NCBI RefSeq assembly: GCF_000972845.2
Contig: NC_040019.1
Coordinates: 9,739,868-9,803,867 of the forward strand
Direction: 5' to 3'
From: Larimichthys crocea
Lineage: Eukaryota > Chordata > Actinopteri > Sciaenidae
DNA length: 64,000 nucleotides
How positions within the stretch are numbered: position 1 is the first letter of the stretch; every line of letters begins with the position of its first letter. Positions 1 through 11,995 of this stretch are shown piece after piece. The notes beneath the pieces were generated by a model that made no database searches, had not been told where the DNA came from, and saw nothing but the letters and a program-made list of their open reading frames with translations. A program made the translations under genes and the position numbers.

Positions 1-2629
1 GATTAAACTGATCACTCTCTAAGACTCCAGGGCTGAAAAATCTATGGAGCACATACAGTGGGAAGGTTGGCAAAAGAAGAAAATATAGCAAAACAAATGA
101 ATAAAACCACCAGAGGAGATAAGTCTTGGCTAGAGCCAAATGACTTCAGGCAGCTTCATTTAAACCGCTAAATCGGATTTTATGCTGAAATTGTTCAATA
201 ATTAGGGAATACAGTGAGGCTATCGTAAATGTCAGACCAAATATATCAGCACAAGCTATCCGACTCAGGTACACCACAAAATACCATGCAAGTCATTTCA
301 GGGAGCCCTTTCCTGTGTTTCCCCTGACCTCACCAGAAATTCCATCTACAACAAATCTGTTTACTGGAGCATAACAACATGTTTCTTTTTGCTATTTTCG
401 CTGATGTATATATATATATATATATATATGCGCACACCTATGTGTGTGCATGTCTTCATGCATGATACATGCATAGTGCTGCAGGTATAGAAAATCATAA
501 CTTAACATAACAGAAGCATTGCAACCACCAATGAAAATGCTTTAATCTGCCAAACGTATTAGATGCTTTGCCAGACATATTAGAGACATCACATGTATGT
601 TAAGTGTATGTAATCCAACCTGGATGGATAGAGATCCTAATAGAGATGTCTGTCTTGTCTGCCTTCTTTCACCACACATTATTCCACCAGGATCAATATG
701 TAATTGTGATTAGAACAATGCGGTATTTTACAAAAGCTGAAGGTGAAACATTCACATAGAAGCTCTGCTAACTTTGTGCTGGTGCAACAATGACACCGCT
801 TATCTTATGAAAGTGAAGAACCCATGAATAAAACATGAGGTCATACTTTTTTTTATAGCCTCTACAATACCCCATACATGGCTAGAATAACTAACAATCA
901 AAGAGTCAAGAGATCGGTTCAGTGGGGAGTGACTCTTTTGAAGTTGTGTCTCCCTGGCCAATTGTAAATTTCTTTGAAAAGAATAAGGAAATATTGGACC
1001 ATAGCATGCTCGTCCCCCAGTGGAATGTTTCTTTTTCTACTGTATGTATCTATTTACTTAATGGAAAGTGGACTTCTTCCCTATTGAACTCAAGAGTTTG
1101 TGAGAGATGATTTGCACATCAATGCTCTCTCTGAATGGCTACAGCACAATATACTTTTCCTTATTAAAATCCCACTGGTGTGCGTGATTGAAATAACTTT
1201 CTGTTCCTAAGGGTAGTGACTGCTGTTGTGCTAATGTCAGTAATACAGCTTTTGGTTGTAGTTTGTGAATTTGTGTGTTTCCTGTGGTATGTACCTGTTT
1301 CAAAGGCCAGTAGTCCATTGTTGCCGAGGCACATTTGTGTCTTTTAAGTGCATAATCCGTCCTCTGTTTTCTGAATCTAATCCTTTCTGTATCAAAGATC
1401 ATGGGCTTGATGGTACAGCACAATAGCCAGGGCTCTTGAGTAGGGGTCAAAAAGTCTACCAGTGACCCATATGATGCTATTTCATGGTTTTCATACACAA
1501 TTCACAACAGGAGTGCAACAGAATATTGGCTGAGCTTTTCACTGACTTGGGGAATGGTCAGCAGGTGACAGAATGCTCAACAGGTGACAGAAATCTCATA
1601 TTAAACTCACAGATGAATTAACACAAGACTTTGATAGGGTGAAACAAGGTCTCAATTGGGAATGGAATTCTATGAATGGCACCACAAAACCAAAGGTGCA
1701 GAACAAAAAAGTCGGGTTTTTTTCATGCCAAAAGAAGTGAAAGATCGATATAGTACAGTTCAAATCAAAAGCTTTCTTGGTAAGAGATTGTGTCCAAAGA
1801 GTGTTGTCCTTGGAATACCAAAAAGGGTGAATATGAAGTTCAGTTTGCAAAGAGTGTGTTCATGGGGTTGAGGGCAGGAGTAGGCAACAGCAAGAGCCCA
1901 GAGCATAGAGACATTCACAATGGGTCATAGTGAAGAGGAGTTTGTGGAAGGGATTTGTAAAGTTTATTAAAGAGACTGAAACAAGGCCACCAAATGTGCT
2001 TTTTTTTTTTTGTATTGTTGTGGGTCTCAATTATAGACAGATTAGAAAAAGAAAAATGTTGAAAAATCAGCACTTCGTTATTGGAAACCTTCCAGTTCTT
2101 TTCAAAAATTGCCTTTCCATACAGTCTGTATACCTATAGTTCATAATGGATAACTTACATTAGGTGCAATTGTAGCTATACGTGTAGCACTGCTATAAGA
2201 CACTGTATTTCAGGATGGTTAAGTCCTTTATGATGTGATTTTATCATAAGAAATAACCCGATAAAACACACTTTGGAAGTAGTAGGCTCCAATAAAATGG
2301 TAGTTTGTAATTAGAATAAAAATGAAGTGTTACAGCAACATAAGAACCAGTGCAAAAAGGACCAAGACACAAACCAGAGTACAAGTGTACACATTGTACA
2401 GTACATGCACAGCTCACCATGTCTAAGTAAAAGGTCAAAGAATGATGAATTGATCATTTTACCACATACTGCTACAATTTCTCTGTGGACATTCTGGAAA
2501 GCCCATTACCTAACAGCCTAAACTGCATTTGTGTTAAAATATCATACTGTGATCTGATTGTCCAGATCGGTTCAACCTGGCCAAACAGTAACAAAAAGAC
2601 TACAATTAATGTTTAAAAGTGTCTTAATG
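1..2629. other. Non-coding, no recognised gene
   Basis: AT-rich sequence with one (TA)n tract. The short open frames on both strands (up to 119 codons at 1139-1498) show no family motif or coding texture. Confidence 0.6.
407..429. repeat. (TA)n microsatellite
   Basis: Twenty-three bases of perfect TA repeat. Confidence 0.95.
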
Positions 2630-3165
2630 TAGACATGGAAATGTTAAGCTTTGGCCCAGGCTGAAATATCTTAACAACTATTGAATAGGACTGCCATAAA
2701 ATTTCAAACATCCATTCATGGTCCCCCGAGGATGCAAAATACCAGCTTTGATGATCCCCTGATGCTCTTTAATGCCACCAAGAGTGTGAAAGTTTAGCAC
2801 AGAGGTTTACGTTCTCATCAGAATGAACACCTCCTCTGATTTCTCATTTCTGAATTTGGTTAGAAATTAATTAATCCAGTAATTTGGGACAAGTTTAATT
2901 AATTTCCATAACCAAATACCTACAATTATATTCCCACCAGGCTCAACTGTACTTTGTTTTTAGAGCTAAGTAGCACATGTTATCATATTTACATATACTA
3001 AGATTATGATCATGGTCATCAGTATACCAGCTAAGCATCAACATGTAAGCATTGTCATTGTGAGTATGTTGGCAAGCTGATGTTAGCATTTAGCTTAAAG
3101 CATTGTTGTGTGCAAGTACACCCTTATAGTGTAGCTAGTTTGGATGTAGTCTTACTGTTTTGTTA
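2630..3165. repeat. Degenerate teleost interspersed repeat (ATATCTTAACAACTATTG / GCATGTTAGCATT type)
   Basis: Recognisable blocks occur in the family order: CTGAAATATCTTAACAACTA, CATTCATGGTCCCCCGAGGA, TGATGATCCCCTGATGCTCT, CAAATACCTACAATTATATT, CAACTGTACTTTGTTTTTAG, AAGCATCAACATGTAAGCAT, TGTCATTGTGAGTATGTTGG and GATGTTAGCATTTAGCTTAA. These match a repeat I know as abundant in percomorph genomes. No coding capacity is seen and the class is uncertain. Confidence 0.6.
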
Positions 3166-5240
3166 GATGTAATATGTGATGCATTTTCCCTCCTTCTCCC
3201 TCCTTCGCCTTGAAAATACAACTGAGACGTGCAGTTTAACTGGAGAATTTCTGCATATGACTCAATTCACTGTGCTTTACACCCTATGCAAGATAAACAA
3301 GGAAGCTGACAAGACAACACTGTGAGCACATCTTTGAGTTGGCGGAGATCTGATCTAAAGTCATGTTCCCTTTAAGTAACAAAGTGAGCTCAGTTAGATA
3401 CCAGAATCTATTTTATTGAGCGTTGACATTCAGATTTATGAGGTTGTACTGTGTTAAAAGCCCTACGATAGTAAAACAACAGAATCCTGATGACACCACT
3501 AGTTCTCTCCAGGTGTTCACAGACCACATGCAAAGGCAAAGCATCTTCTTTATGGCAGAAATGCAAATTACAAGGATCCAAAGGTCTTCACAGGCTGTTA
3601 GAAGGTGCTGGCCTGATATCATTAAGTTTAACCTCCCTCACTTTTTTGGAAGCTGGGATTATGCATGAGTTTTTTTTTTAGAGAGCAAAAATTTCTATGA
3701 GAGACTTACCTCACAAGACATAGCAGTGGGAGTACATCAGTGCATGGCAACCTATAGTGTCAGCTGTTTATTGTCTAGCAGCAGTCAGCCATCTTGCTGT
3801 CCTTGCTGTTTTTTTTTTCTTCCCAGGGTGAAATGCTGATGTTTGTTCCTTCCTATGCCTTAGAAGCTTAGGATTTAGTAGTAAGAATCTGCAATTCAAA
3901 TGCAATTATTGCTTTTCCTTTCCGTCACTGGCAACTCCATTAGCCAATTAAATTTGCAGTATCTTTTTTTATTGGAATTGCTTGCAAGTAAGGGACAAAA
4001 TGCCAGTGGTTTCCCAATGATAGATAATTTCATTTTCAAAACATAATTGGACACAAGCACAAGTGTTTTGTTACGGAGTGCTGTTCAGGGCACAGGGTGA
4101 AAATTGGAAATTTGAAGCCCTTGAAAAATAATCTACAACAGCACAAGTAGGGTTTGACTATTTTTTAAAAACCCCATATAGACCCCTAAAGCTATTTTGT
4201 TCAATTACAATTTTAAATATTTTACTTTCGATCAATTCAAACAGGTCCAATTGCATCTTGAAGGCTGTTCAAGATTATGAATCCGAAGAACAAAATGACC
4301 ATCATTGTGTCGTCTTCTTTGACCTCTTGATAGTGAGTCAGATTTATATTAATACATATGACGTACTAGACTGTGCTCAGTGTCCCAGCCATAGCACTTA
4401 TATGTGTATTGATCCAAATGCACCTTTATCTCACACAGCATGAATCCAGACCAGCGTCAGATAATAACCCTTTCCATCTCTGTCAAAAGGCATGATGACT
4501 TAACCTTGCTGCACCGGGGACTGCCAGCATGCTATTTAGCCTGGAGAGAGAGCAACAGATAAGGAGGGAAGTGTATTTATATTTGTGTGTGTGTGTGTGT
4601 AAGTGTGTGTGTGTGTGTAGGTGTGTGTTTAGTGCAGGGGTGGATAGCTGAAAGAGTGACTGTAGCTTATGAGCAAATGTATGACAGTGAGAAACACCAA
4701 ATCAGAGGGCAAGTACTCACTCAACTAGCTATTGATCCAGGTTCAACAGGCCATCCAAAAGACCATTGATCTGAGCCACATCGCCTCTCATTGGTCATCA
4801 TCACAAGAGGCAATGACACATTGCAAAAAAAACTACCACTGTTCTCAATTTTACACTCTTCTTACTGGTATATATTGGACCATTAGAAAAACAAAACCCC
4901 AACATATTCTAATTGTTTGTCTTCAGAAGTTAACAAGAGTAAATTGATGAAATATAATATCTGAAATCATGAAGGAGTAGCATAAATTGGGTGCAACCAC
5001 TCCTGACAAACAGAATATTATAATTAAAGTTAACAACATTGACAGTGATGATTACAAATATGTTAAGGGCTATGCAGGGCTCTGCACCCTGCACCCGATG
5101 GATGCCAGGGTGGTGGTGGTGGTGGGACTCTCTAACCAGCAGCACCAATACTGATGCAGTACAGCAGTGGCACTGATGAGGCAGCTGAGAGATAGGAACT
5201 TTTTGCAGCTTAGGTAAACTGTCAAATTAGGAGGATGCGT
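3166..5240. other. Non-coding, no recognised gene
   Basis: AT-rich with homopolymer T runs and the (GT)n tract at 4.6 kb. A GGTGGTGGTGGTGG run lies at about 5109-5124. I see nothing else. Confidence 0.6.
4584..4628. repeat. (GT)n microsatellite, interrupted
   Basis: Three GT blocks separated by AA and AG interruptions. Confidence 0.93.
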
Positions 5241-5434
5241 AAATGGTAAATGGACTGCACTTATATAGCGCCTTTCTAGTCTTCCGACCACTCAAAGCGC
5301 TTTTACAGGACACATCTCATTCACCCATTCACACACATTTATACACTGATGGCATTGGCTGCCATGCAGGGTGCCAATTGCTCATCAGTTTGAGCAGGAG
5401 ATCCGCTCTACCTCCAAGCCACAGCTGCCCCATG
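5241..5434 (+). repeat. Teleost interspersed repeat (ATGGTAAATGGACTGCA type)
   Basis: The copy reads AAATGGTAAATGGACTGCAC, TTATATAGCGCCTTTCTAGT, ACCACTCAAAGCGCTTTTAC, CATTCACCCATTCACACAC and ends near CCACAGCTGCCCCATG. I recognise this as a very common fish repeat but cannot assign its class with certainty. Short frames across it are not genes. Confidence 0.7.
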
Positions 5435-6296
5435 GGATAATTAACAGCCTAAATACTGTGAGAAGTGAGATCATATTTTGTCTCAACACGTGAGAAAATA
5501 CCAAATGGCAAAAATAACATCAGATGCTTTGTAAATTCTGAGGATCAGAACGCTTGTGAACGCAGATATGTAAATCATTGATATCCCTGTAAAATACATG
5601 CAGGTGAAGACTGCCTACTTGGAATTTCTTTAAGATAGAAGTTAATGCACTCTTCAGTTCTCATCATTACCTCAGACTTCCCTTAATGCGAGCCTTACCA
5701 ACATTAAAATTTGGATTAGTTGCGCATGAAATCAGCTGATTAGCATCAGATGACTCTCGTGATCTCACCACAATGCATGCAAACAAATCATATTCAAGTA
5801 AAACAATTAGGCACTGTTTATAATCTGATCAGCTCTCATTCTTCCAACATTATGTCATAGCTGCTGTCTGTGCTGTTCCAGCTGTGTTTTAGTTGTGATT
5901 GGCGATTTCTAACAACAGATGTTAACAATTTCTGGAAACATTGTTGCCTATCGCTGTCTAATTGAGTCAGAGCTTTTTCCTCACGATTAAATATGTCTCT
6001 GTATACTGCTTCAAAAAGGACATGTTTTTTTTGGGGGGTTTTTTGTACTGCATATCTTGGTGCAGCTGTCAACATGGCATGACTTTGAGGTGTTAATATT
6101 CTGCCTTCAAACCATGCAAATTGCTACTGGCTCCCTCACTAGGGATGCAGGCAGAGAGAGGATTGCATCTGTTTAAGTCATTTACTACCAGAGTCCATTT
6201 ATACAGAGAAACTGAGAAAGATAACATTCTCACAAGTGTGGTCGGAACTTTTGCTTTTTGTGCTGTTGTGTGCTGTGATATGTGTTGAAAAGTTAT

Positions 6297-6510
6297 TTAA
6301 AGGGACCAGTGTATAGGACTTAGTGGCATCTAGCAGTGTAGTAACTGATTGCAGGAAACTACAGTACGATGGCAGTAAAACGTGTGAGAAAGGTAAGAAG
6401 CCCTCTTTGGAGCCAGTGTCTGTAAATATATAGAATATATATAAATTCTAAGGTATTAAAACACAACAATTATTATTTTCAGGTGATTATAAAACACTAG
6501 ACCTTTGTAA
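6297..6510 (+). mobile_element. TTAA-type MITE, copy 1
   Basis: It starts at a TTAA (6297-6300), followed by AGGGACCAGTGTATAGGACT and a GTGGCATCTAG segment. It contains GAGCCAGTGTCTG and AAAACACAACAATTATTATT, and ends near ACTAGACCTTTG, the decayed inverted match of the start. TTAA targets and these ends suggest a piggyBac-like non-autonomous family. The middle is shortened relative to copies 2 and 3, and the right TTAA is lost. Confidence 0.75.
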
Positions 6511-9500
6511 CTGTAAATTTGTGATACCGCCTACATCTTTGCTTGTCTATTTCCAATAATTGCTTTTTCTTGTAAGTTTTGTTTATACAGCACCCTTCTA
6601 TAGCACGGTCATCACAAAGTCCATCACACTAAAACCCAGCAATCACACTGATAACATAAATTTGCAAACCACGAATGATCCAATTTGACCTAGTGCGCTG
6701 GTAAATTCAAATGTATTGCATATCGGCTGCATTATTTCTTCCACTGCGTTTGTGTTTCTGTACTATCGTCAGTGTCTCCACACCTAAAGACTCACTAATA
6801 GCAATAGGCAGCAGAGGCTCGGCGTAATTCCCAAGTCTGTATAGCATTTTATTGTACTCACTGTACGTCCAACTTTTATAATGCAATTTGTTATAACATT
6901 AACAGCTGTAAATACTGGAGAGTCCTTTTATATCCAGGATCGATGCAAGTGGTTCAGTTCTATCATTAATCATGTACGGTACCTTTTATGAAGCAATCTC
7001 ACTTTATTCATAAAGGATAACTGTATGGCTCCATTAAGGTGTCACGCTATTTATCTTCCTTATAACCTGCCCATGGCATTACAAAGCATCTTGGCTTGCT
7101 ACTCTCTCTCTCTCTCTCGTCTCCACTCCATTTGTCCCTTTGCCCTCTTTCACATATAAAATAATTGGAAATACATGGAGGCAATAACAAGGGGGCAGTT
7201 TACTGGCGATAACAAGAAGGCTGTAAAAAAGGAAATGGTTCATTTGTGGAAGTTGTGTGTGTGTGTGTGTGGATGCATGTATGCACCATTTGACAGATAA
7301 GGGGGTCATAATATGGTAGGGCAGTAAACTTTTGTAATATATCAAAAAATGATTAGAAAATGTTAGAATTTAGGATAAAGAAGTCACTCAATACATGTCA
7401 GTGTTTCTTTAATGTCACACAATTTTGGTTGATATTACCTGTTTTGGCTGTAGGTTTATTGTAGCATTGGATGTTAAATTCATATCATAAGGGTGGTGTG
7501 AGATGGTCAGTAATACAGGATGAAATCCATGATTAAACATGCAGCAAATCCTATCTCCAGTATCTAAGGCAACTGTCTTAATACAACCCTGGATACAACC
7601 CTGGACCAGTTAGGTTATAAAATATACAGTATGTGATTTATTACATCTGAGCCCATGCCAAGAGCTAGCTGGGGAAAGCATGTTTTATGAATGTCCAGCT
7701 CGGAGTATTTGATGAACTGGTCGGTCACTGTTTGATCATTGGCAAAGGCTGGACCTAATATCTTCAGAGCATGTTGGCAGAGCCTTGAAGGAATCATCTC
7801 TGTCTCAGCTGAGACTCATTCATTATTGGCAAATAAATGAAAACATTAATTTCACCCAAACTGCAGACGCAGGGGTTTCATTTTCACTGAGCATGTAGTA
7901 GGTGTTGCTTTCTCTGTGAAAATCCAAAGAAAGGGATAAAAATAATCAGATCTGGAATAGAAGCTTGATATTCAAATGAATTTCAGATATTAAATATTCT
8001 TCGATTTGCTATAGTTTCTATTTTTACCGAAAAACATGTTTAAGGATAGACATCGCTTGAGTATTGATATTTACAAAGTGAAAGACCTAACAGTCGACAC
8101 AGGAGAGAGCATGTTCACTCTGTTCAGTGTAGAAGTCTCCTGTCTCACATCTCAGAGGCAGTGTAGGAACAAAGGATATTTTTTGCTGTGTATAGGGTGA
8201 AAACCCACTGAGAAGAAACAAATATCTTATCATTTATACTTTTTTTGTTGATCTGTTACAGCATGGTGTCTATACTGCATTTGTGGTTTGCTACTCTGTT
8301 GTCAGTGTAGTGCAGTGAGCAGATATGTGTGTGTGTATACCCTTAACTGAGAGACTAACACTTCTCATCTGTAATCCTTTGTAATCTTTTTGAGTTGGAT
8401 AAATCTATGGTGTACTTTTACTATCATAAGTGTGCATTGTGGAAGTGGAAGTCTTACTCTTATTTTATTTTTATTTCCTTTTTTCTATATCTAAATTATC
8501 ATGCTATTTCTTATCACATTTCTTTTTTTATTGGGCTGGCTGTATAATGCATGACTGGAGCTGGATTCCAAATTCGTGTCTGCAGACAGAGATGTGCAAC
8601 AGCTGATTTCTTCCCGTCTCTGAAAGAAATATTTTTTTTATATTTTTCTGAGGGATTAAAAGCTGATCTGGCTTCTGTGAAGGGTTTACTTGCTTACATT
8701 AAGACTGTAAGTACATTTGGTGCTCTATATTATTCCTACTGTATTAAGGAAAGAAAGATGCTCATTGAATGTTTATTAAATGATCATCGATACACCAAGT
8801 AGTTTCTAGCATTTTTGTGATTCTTCTTGTGGACAATACAAAGAAATAACTAATATTTTTTCACTGATGTCTAAAGAAAAACATGGCTTTTTGTTACATT
8901 ATGCAGCACCGAAGGAATGTGCTTTTTCTTTTTATCATCAAATACCTTTTATGACCTGCAAATGTATCTACATCTTGAATGCGTGTATACTTTGTCACTG
9001 TGCATTTTCTTCTTCTGTGTGAATAACAGAGGAAATGTGTACTGCAGATCATGTGTATAGAGCAGGAGGGATTGATTCAAAGCCTGACATTTTTTGAGGA
9101 GTGTGGTCCAACACTGACTGGCCTTATCACAGACCGACAATGACAAATGCAAGAAATTCTCCACCACTTGACCGCAAGCCAGTATCACATTAGAGGTTTT
9201 TGTTCTGGTCGTATTGCTCAGCAACATAATACCTTCCAAGCTGAGTCTGAACCAGTCAACTACTGTATGATTTTGTCATGAAAGCTACTAATGAAAGATT
9301 ACCCATGACCTAGAGATAGGCAGGTCGTAGAGATGGAGAACCAACACACCTCTGATATCTTCACTAAGAAGAGTGACAGTGATAAAAGCATCTATCTCTC
9401 TGCGTCTGTGTCCTCTGGTCAGATAAACATATCTGAGAAGACCCTGTGTGCCATGAGGTGCATTTATTTGGGCTCTTGGGCAGGTAGTAATCCTACATGC

Positions 9501-10489
9501 ATTAACTAATTAACTGAGTTAACTAATTAATAAGTACCCAACCTGTTCGTGCACAATTATACACAGTGCAGGCCTCCAATTAGAAGCTTAAAATGCAATG
9601 CACATAATATTCCTGCTCCTGTATGATGTCTACAGGTATTAAAGTAACTGAAATCAAAAGCTTAATTATCTATCAATCACATGTGAACAACATATTTGGA
9701 TAGAAATACCTCCAAACAACCTGTAACCGCACTAAAATGTGAATAGGATCATATATATAAGTAAAAGAAGAGGGCAGGCACATAACTGGTTTGCAAACAT
9801 CTCTCTGGTCATTTCATTGGTCATTGCATTAATATGTTTGTCTACAGTAAACATCTGAAGCATTCAGTGGCAAATATTTGAAGGTGTTTATTGTATGCAC
9901 ACACACACCATACACCTGCAAGCCGCCCTATTCTTAAGCACGCTATTAATAGCGCTTTGCTTCTGAAGGTTACAGTGAACACTTTGACCACACAGCACAG
10001 CAGTTTTTTTTTTTTTAATTCAGCACAACATCAAGCAAAAACTATATACAGTATGTTAAAGCAGCCAAATAGATGGAGACTCTCTTGTGACAAAGACATG
10101 ACAGGTTTGATCAGTGAGTCTTTTCATCAGCGGTCATGTGTCTTTTTGAAGCGTGAAGCTGAACTAAGCCGGGCAGTAAACTGAACCTCTAAGTGCTTAT
10201 TCATCATGTAGATGAGTCTAAAAGAAAGCGTTATCCAAAGGAAATCCAAAATACCCAGAAATGAATCAAAACCTGCTGTTACAAAATGTTGATCAAAAGA
10301 GTTATGTCTCAAGTACTTCTTTGTTCTTCAGTCTGACAAGGCAGTATGATGTAAAGTTATATTTACATTCAAAAACGAAACATCAGTTTATTTGATTGAG
10401 TTTGAATATAGATATACCAGTTCATTTCAACACTCTTGACACACTTGCATAGGAGGTACAGGTAAAGAGACTTGAAAACAAAACAAAAC
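6511..10489. other. Non-coding, no recognised gene
   Basis: Holds the (CT)n and (GT)n tracts near 7.1-7.3 kb and a direct repeat of TTAACTAATTAA near 9502-9530. I see no exon or repeat family that I can name. Confidence 0.55.
7102..7118. repeat. (CT)n microsatellite
   Basis: About eight CT units. A (GT)n run lies about 140 bases downstream at 7254-7271. Confidence 0.9.
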
Positions 10490-10880
10490 AAAAATGGTCG
10501 ATGAAAAGGCTCACATACTGCAAAATGAAAGCCATAGTCATGGCAAACAAGTCCACTGGGGCAAGACAGGTCAGGGACAGGCAGCAGGTCTAAACAAGTA
10601 CACGATAACTGGGACAGGAACAGGGAAGCAGGAATAGGTAGGCAGAATGGCTAGAATGTGATAGCAGCAAGGACCTGGCAAGGAACAATGGCTACAGGCA
10701 GGATTATATAATAGGGGCTGATGTGAAAATCAAGAGCAGGTGTGCACGTGGGCGTGGAAGTCAGGTGATTGTGAAGGTGGGAACACAATGAGGACGTCTG
10801 AGGTTGCATGAGAAATTGCCTGGGGGAAGTGATATGGACTGAGGCTGAAAAGAGGGTCAGAGAATATTTCGTCATGACCC
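10490..10880 (-). repeat. Retroposon- or LTR-like interspersed repeat
   Basis: The minus strand is pyrimidine-rich, with GTCATGACGAAATATTCTC at one end, CCACGCCCACGTGCACACC, CCTGCCTGTAGCCATTGTTC and CCTGTCCCTGACCTGTCTTG in order, then TTTTGTTTTGTTTTGTTTTC. This resembles the terminal region of fish LTR-type or related retroposons. I could not find a second LTR or target duplication, so the assignment is tentative. Confidence 0.4.
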
Positions 10881-11400
10881 TACAGTAGTTTTGATCCTTT
10901 TGTTTCTAGTGTCTCTTTCAGGTTTTGGAACGCCTATAAAAACAATGCTGCCAGGTTCTAATTTTATCCAGGCAATGTAGAAGGTCATCCAAACTACTTA
11001 TTTGCTTAGTCAAACACACAAAAAAAAGCCTGCATTTGCATTCAGCTCCCAAACCTTGTGGTTTGACATTACAAACCCCAGGACGTGGAGAGAACTTCCT
11101 TCAAAACTGTCACTTGGAACAGTAAATCTGTAATGGTGACCTTCATGCTGCATGAGTAGGTGTAAATACATACTCAACCAAAAAATAATAATAATCTTGT
11201 CCTTCTTCCCTTCAGTTAATTCAAACTTACTTTCACTCAAACAGCTTTCCGAATGGTTTATACTTCAGAATAGGTGATGTATGATTGAACTTTGCAAGGT
11301 CAACAGGCTACTCTAAAGATTCTGGACCCATCACTTGAAACATTGCAGGTAAAATTGTAGACTGCAATATAAATTTTCTTCTATTTAATCAGTCATACAG

Positions 11401-11995
11401 CTTTTGGGAAGAAACTGTTCTCCAGTCTGCTGGTCCATGACTGCATGGTCCTGTATCTCTCCCAGGAGGTCAAACAGGTTGTGACTGGGGTGTGATGGGT
11501 CCCTGGTGATGCAACATGCTCTCCCCAGACATCTCTTGTCAAAGATGTGCCGTATGGGTGCCAGTGCAGTCTGAGTGATACTAGACTGTGATATAGCTGG
11601 TCAGTATGCTCTCAGTTGTGCATCTGTAGACATCAGTAAGGATCTCAGGATTCAGCTTGATCTTCTTCAGCCTCCTCAGACAGTGGAGACATTTTGATAA
11701 GAGAGGTGAATGTTGGAGGGACCATCAGAAGTCTTAGTTTATGTGGACCCCTAAGAATTTAAAACTGTCAAGTCTCTCAAAAGCAGATCCATCAATGTAC
11801 TGTAGATAGATGTGTGGTTTGTGTCTCCTAACATCCACAATCAGTTCCTTTGTTCTTTTTGATGTTGAGGCAGCTGTTCTCAACAAACCCGCCTGCTACA
11901 GTCGCAGATCTACCTCCTCCCTGTATGCTGCCTCGTTGTTATGAATCAAACCCACCACTGTAGCTTCTTCTGAAAATTTAATGATGGAGTTTGGG
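11401..11995 (-). pseudogene. Decayed non-LTR reverse transcriptase C-terminus
   Basis: On the minus strand the sequence begins FSEEATVVGL, matching the FADDTTVVGLI segment around the YADD box of a fish non-LTR retrotransposon. It continues with EAAYREEVD, LNIKKN then ELIVDVRRHK, FKFLGVH, a degenerate LxxLSLRRLKKIK, TESILTSYI and finally the PSGRRYRxxR-like end near 11401. Stops and frameshifts are scattered through it, and the two catalytic Asp residues are now Glu. The layout matches the abundant fish Rex1/CR1-like class, though I cannot fix the exact family. No protein is expected. Confidence 0.75.

Noticed and set aside
1139..1498. 119-codon minus-strand frame (and similar ones at 13275-13634 and 35089-35436)
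   Set aside because: Chance-length frames in AT-rich DNA without motifs.
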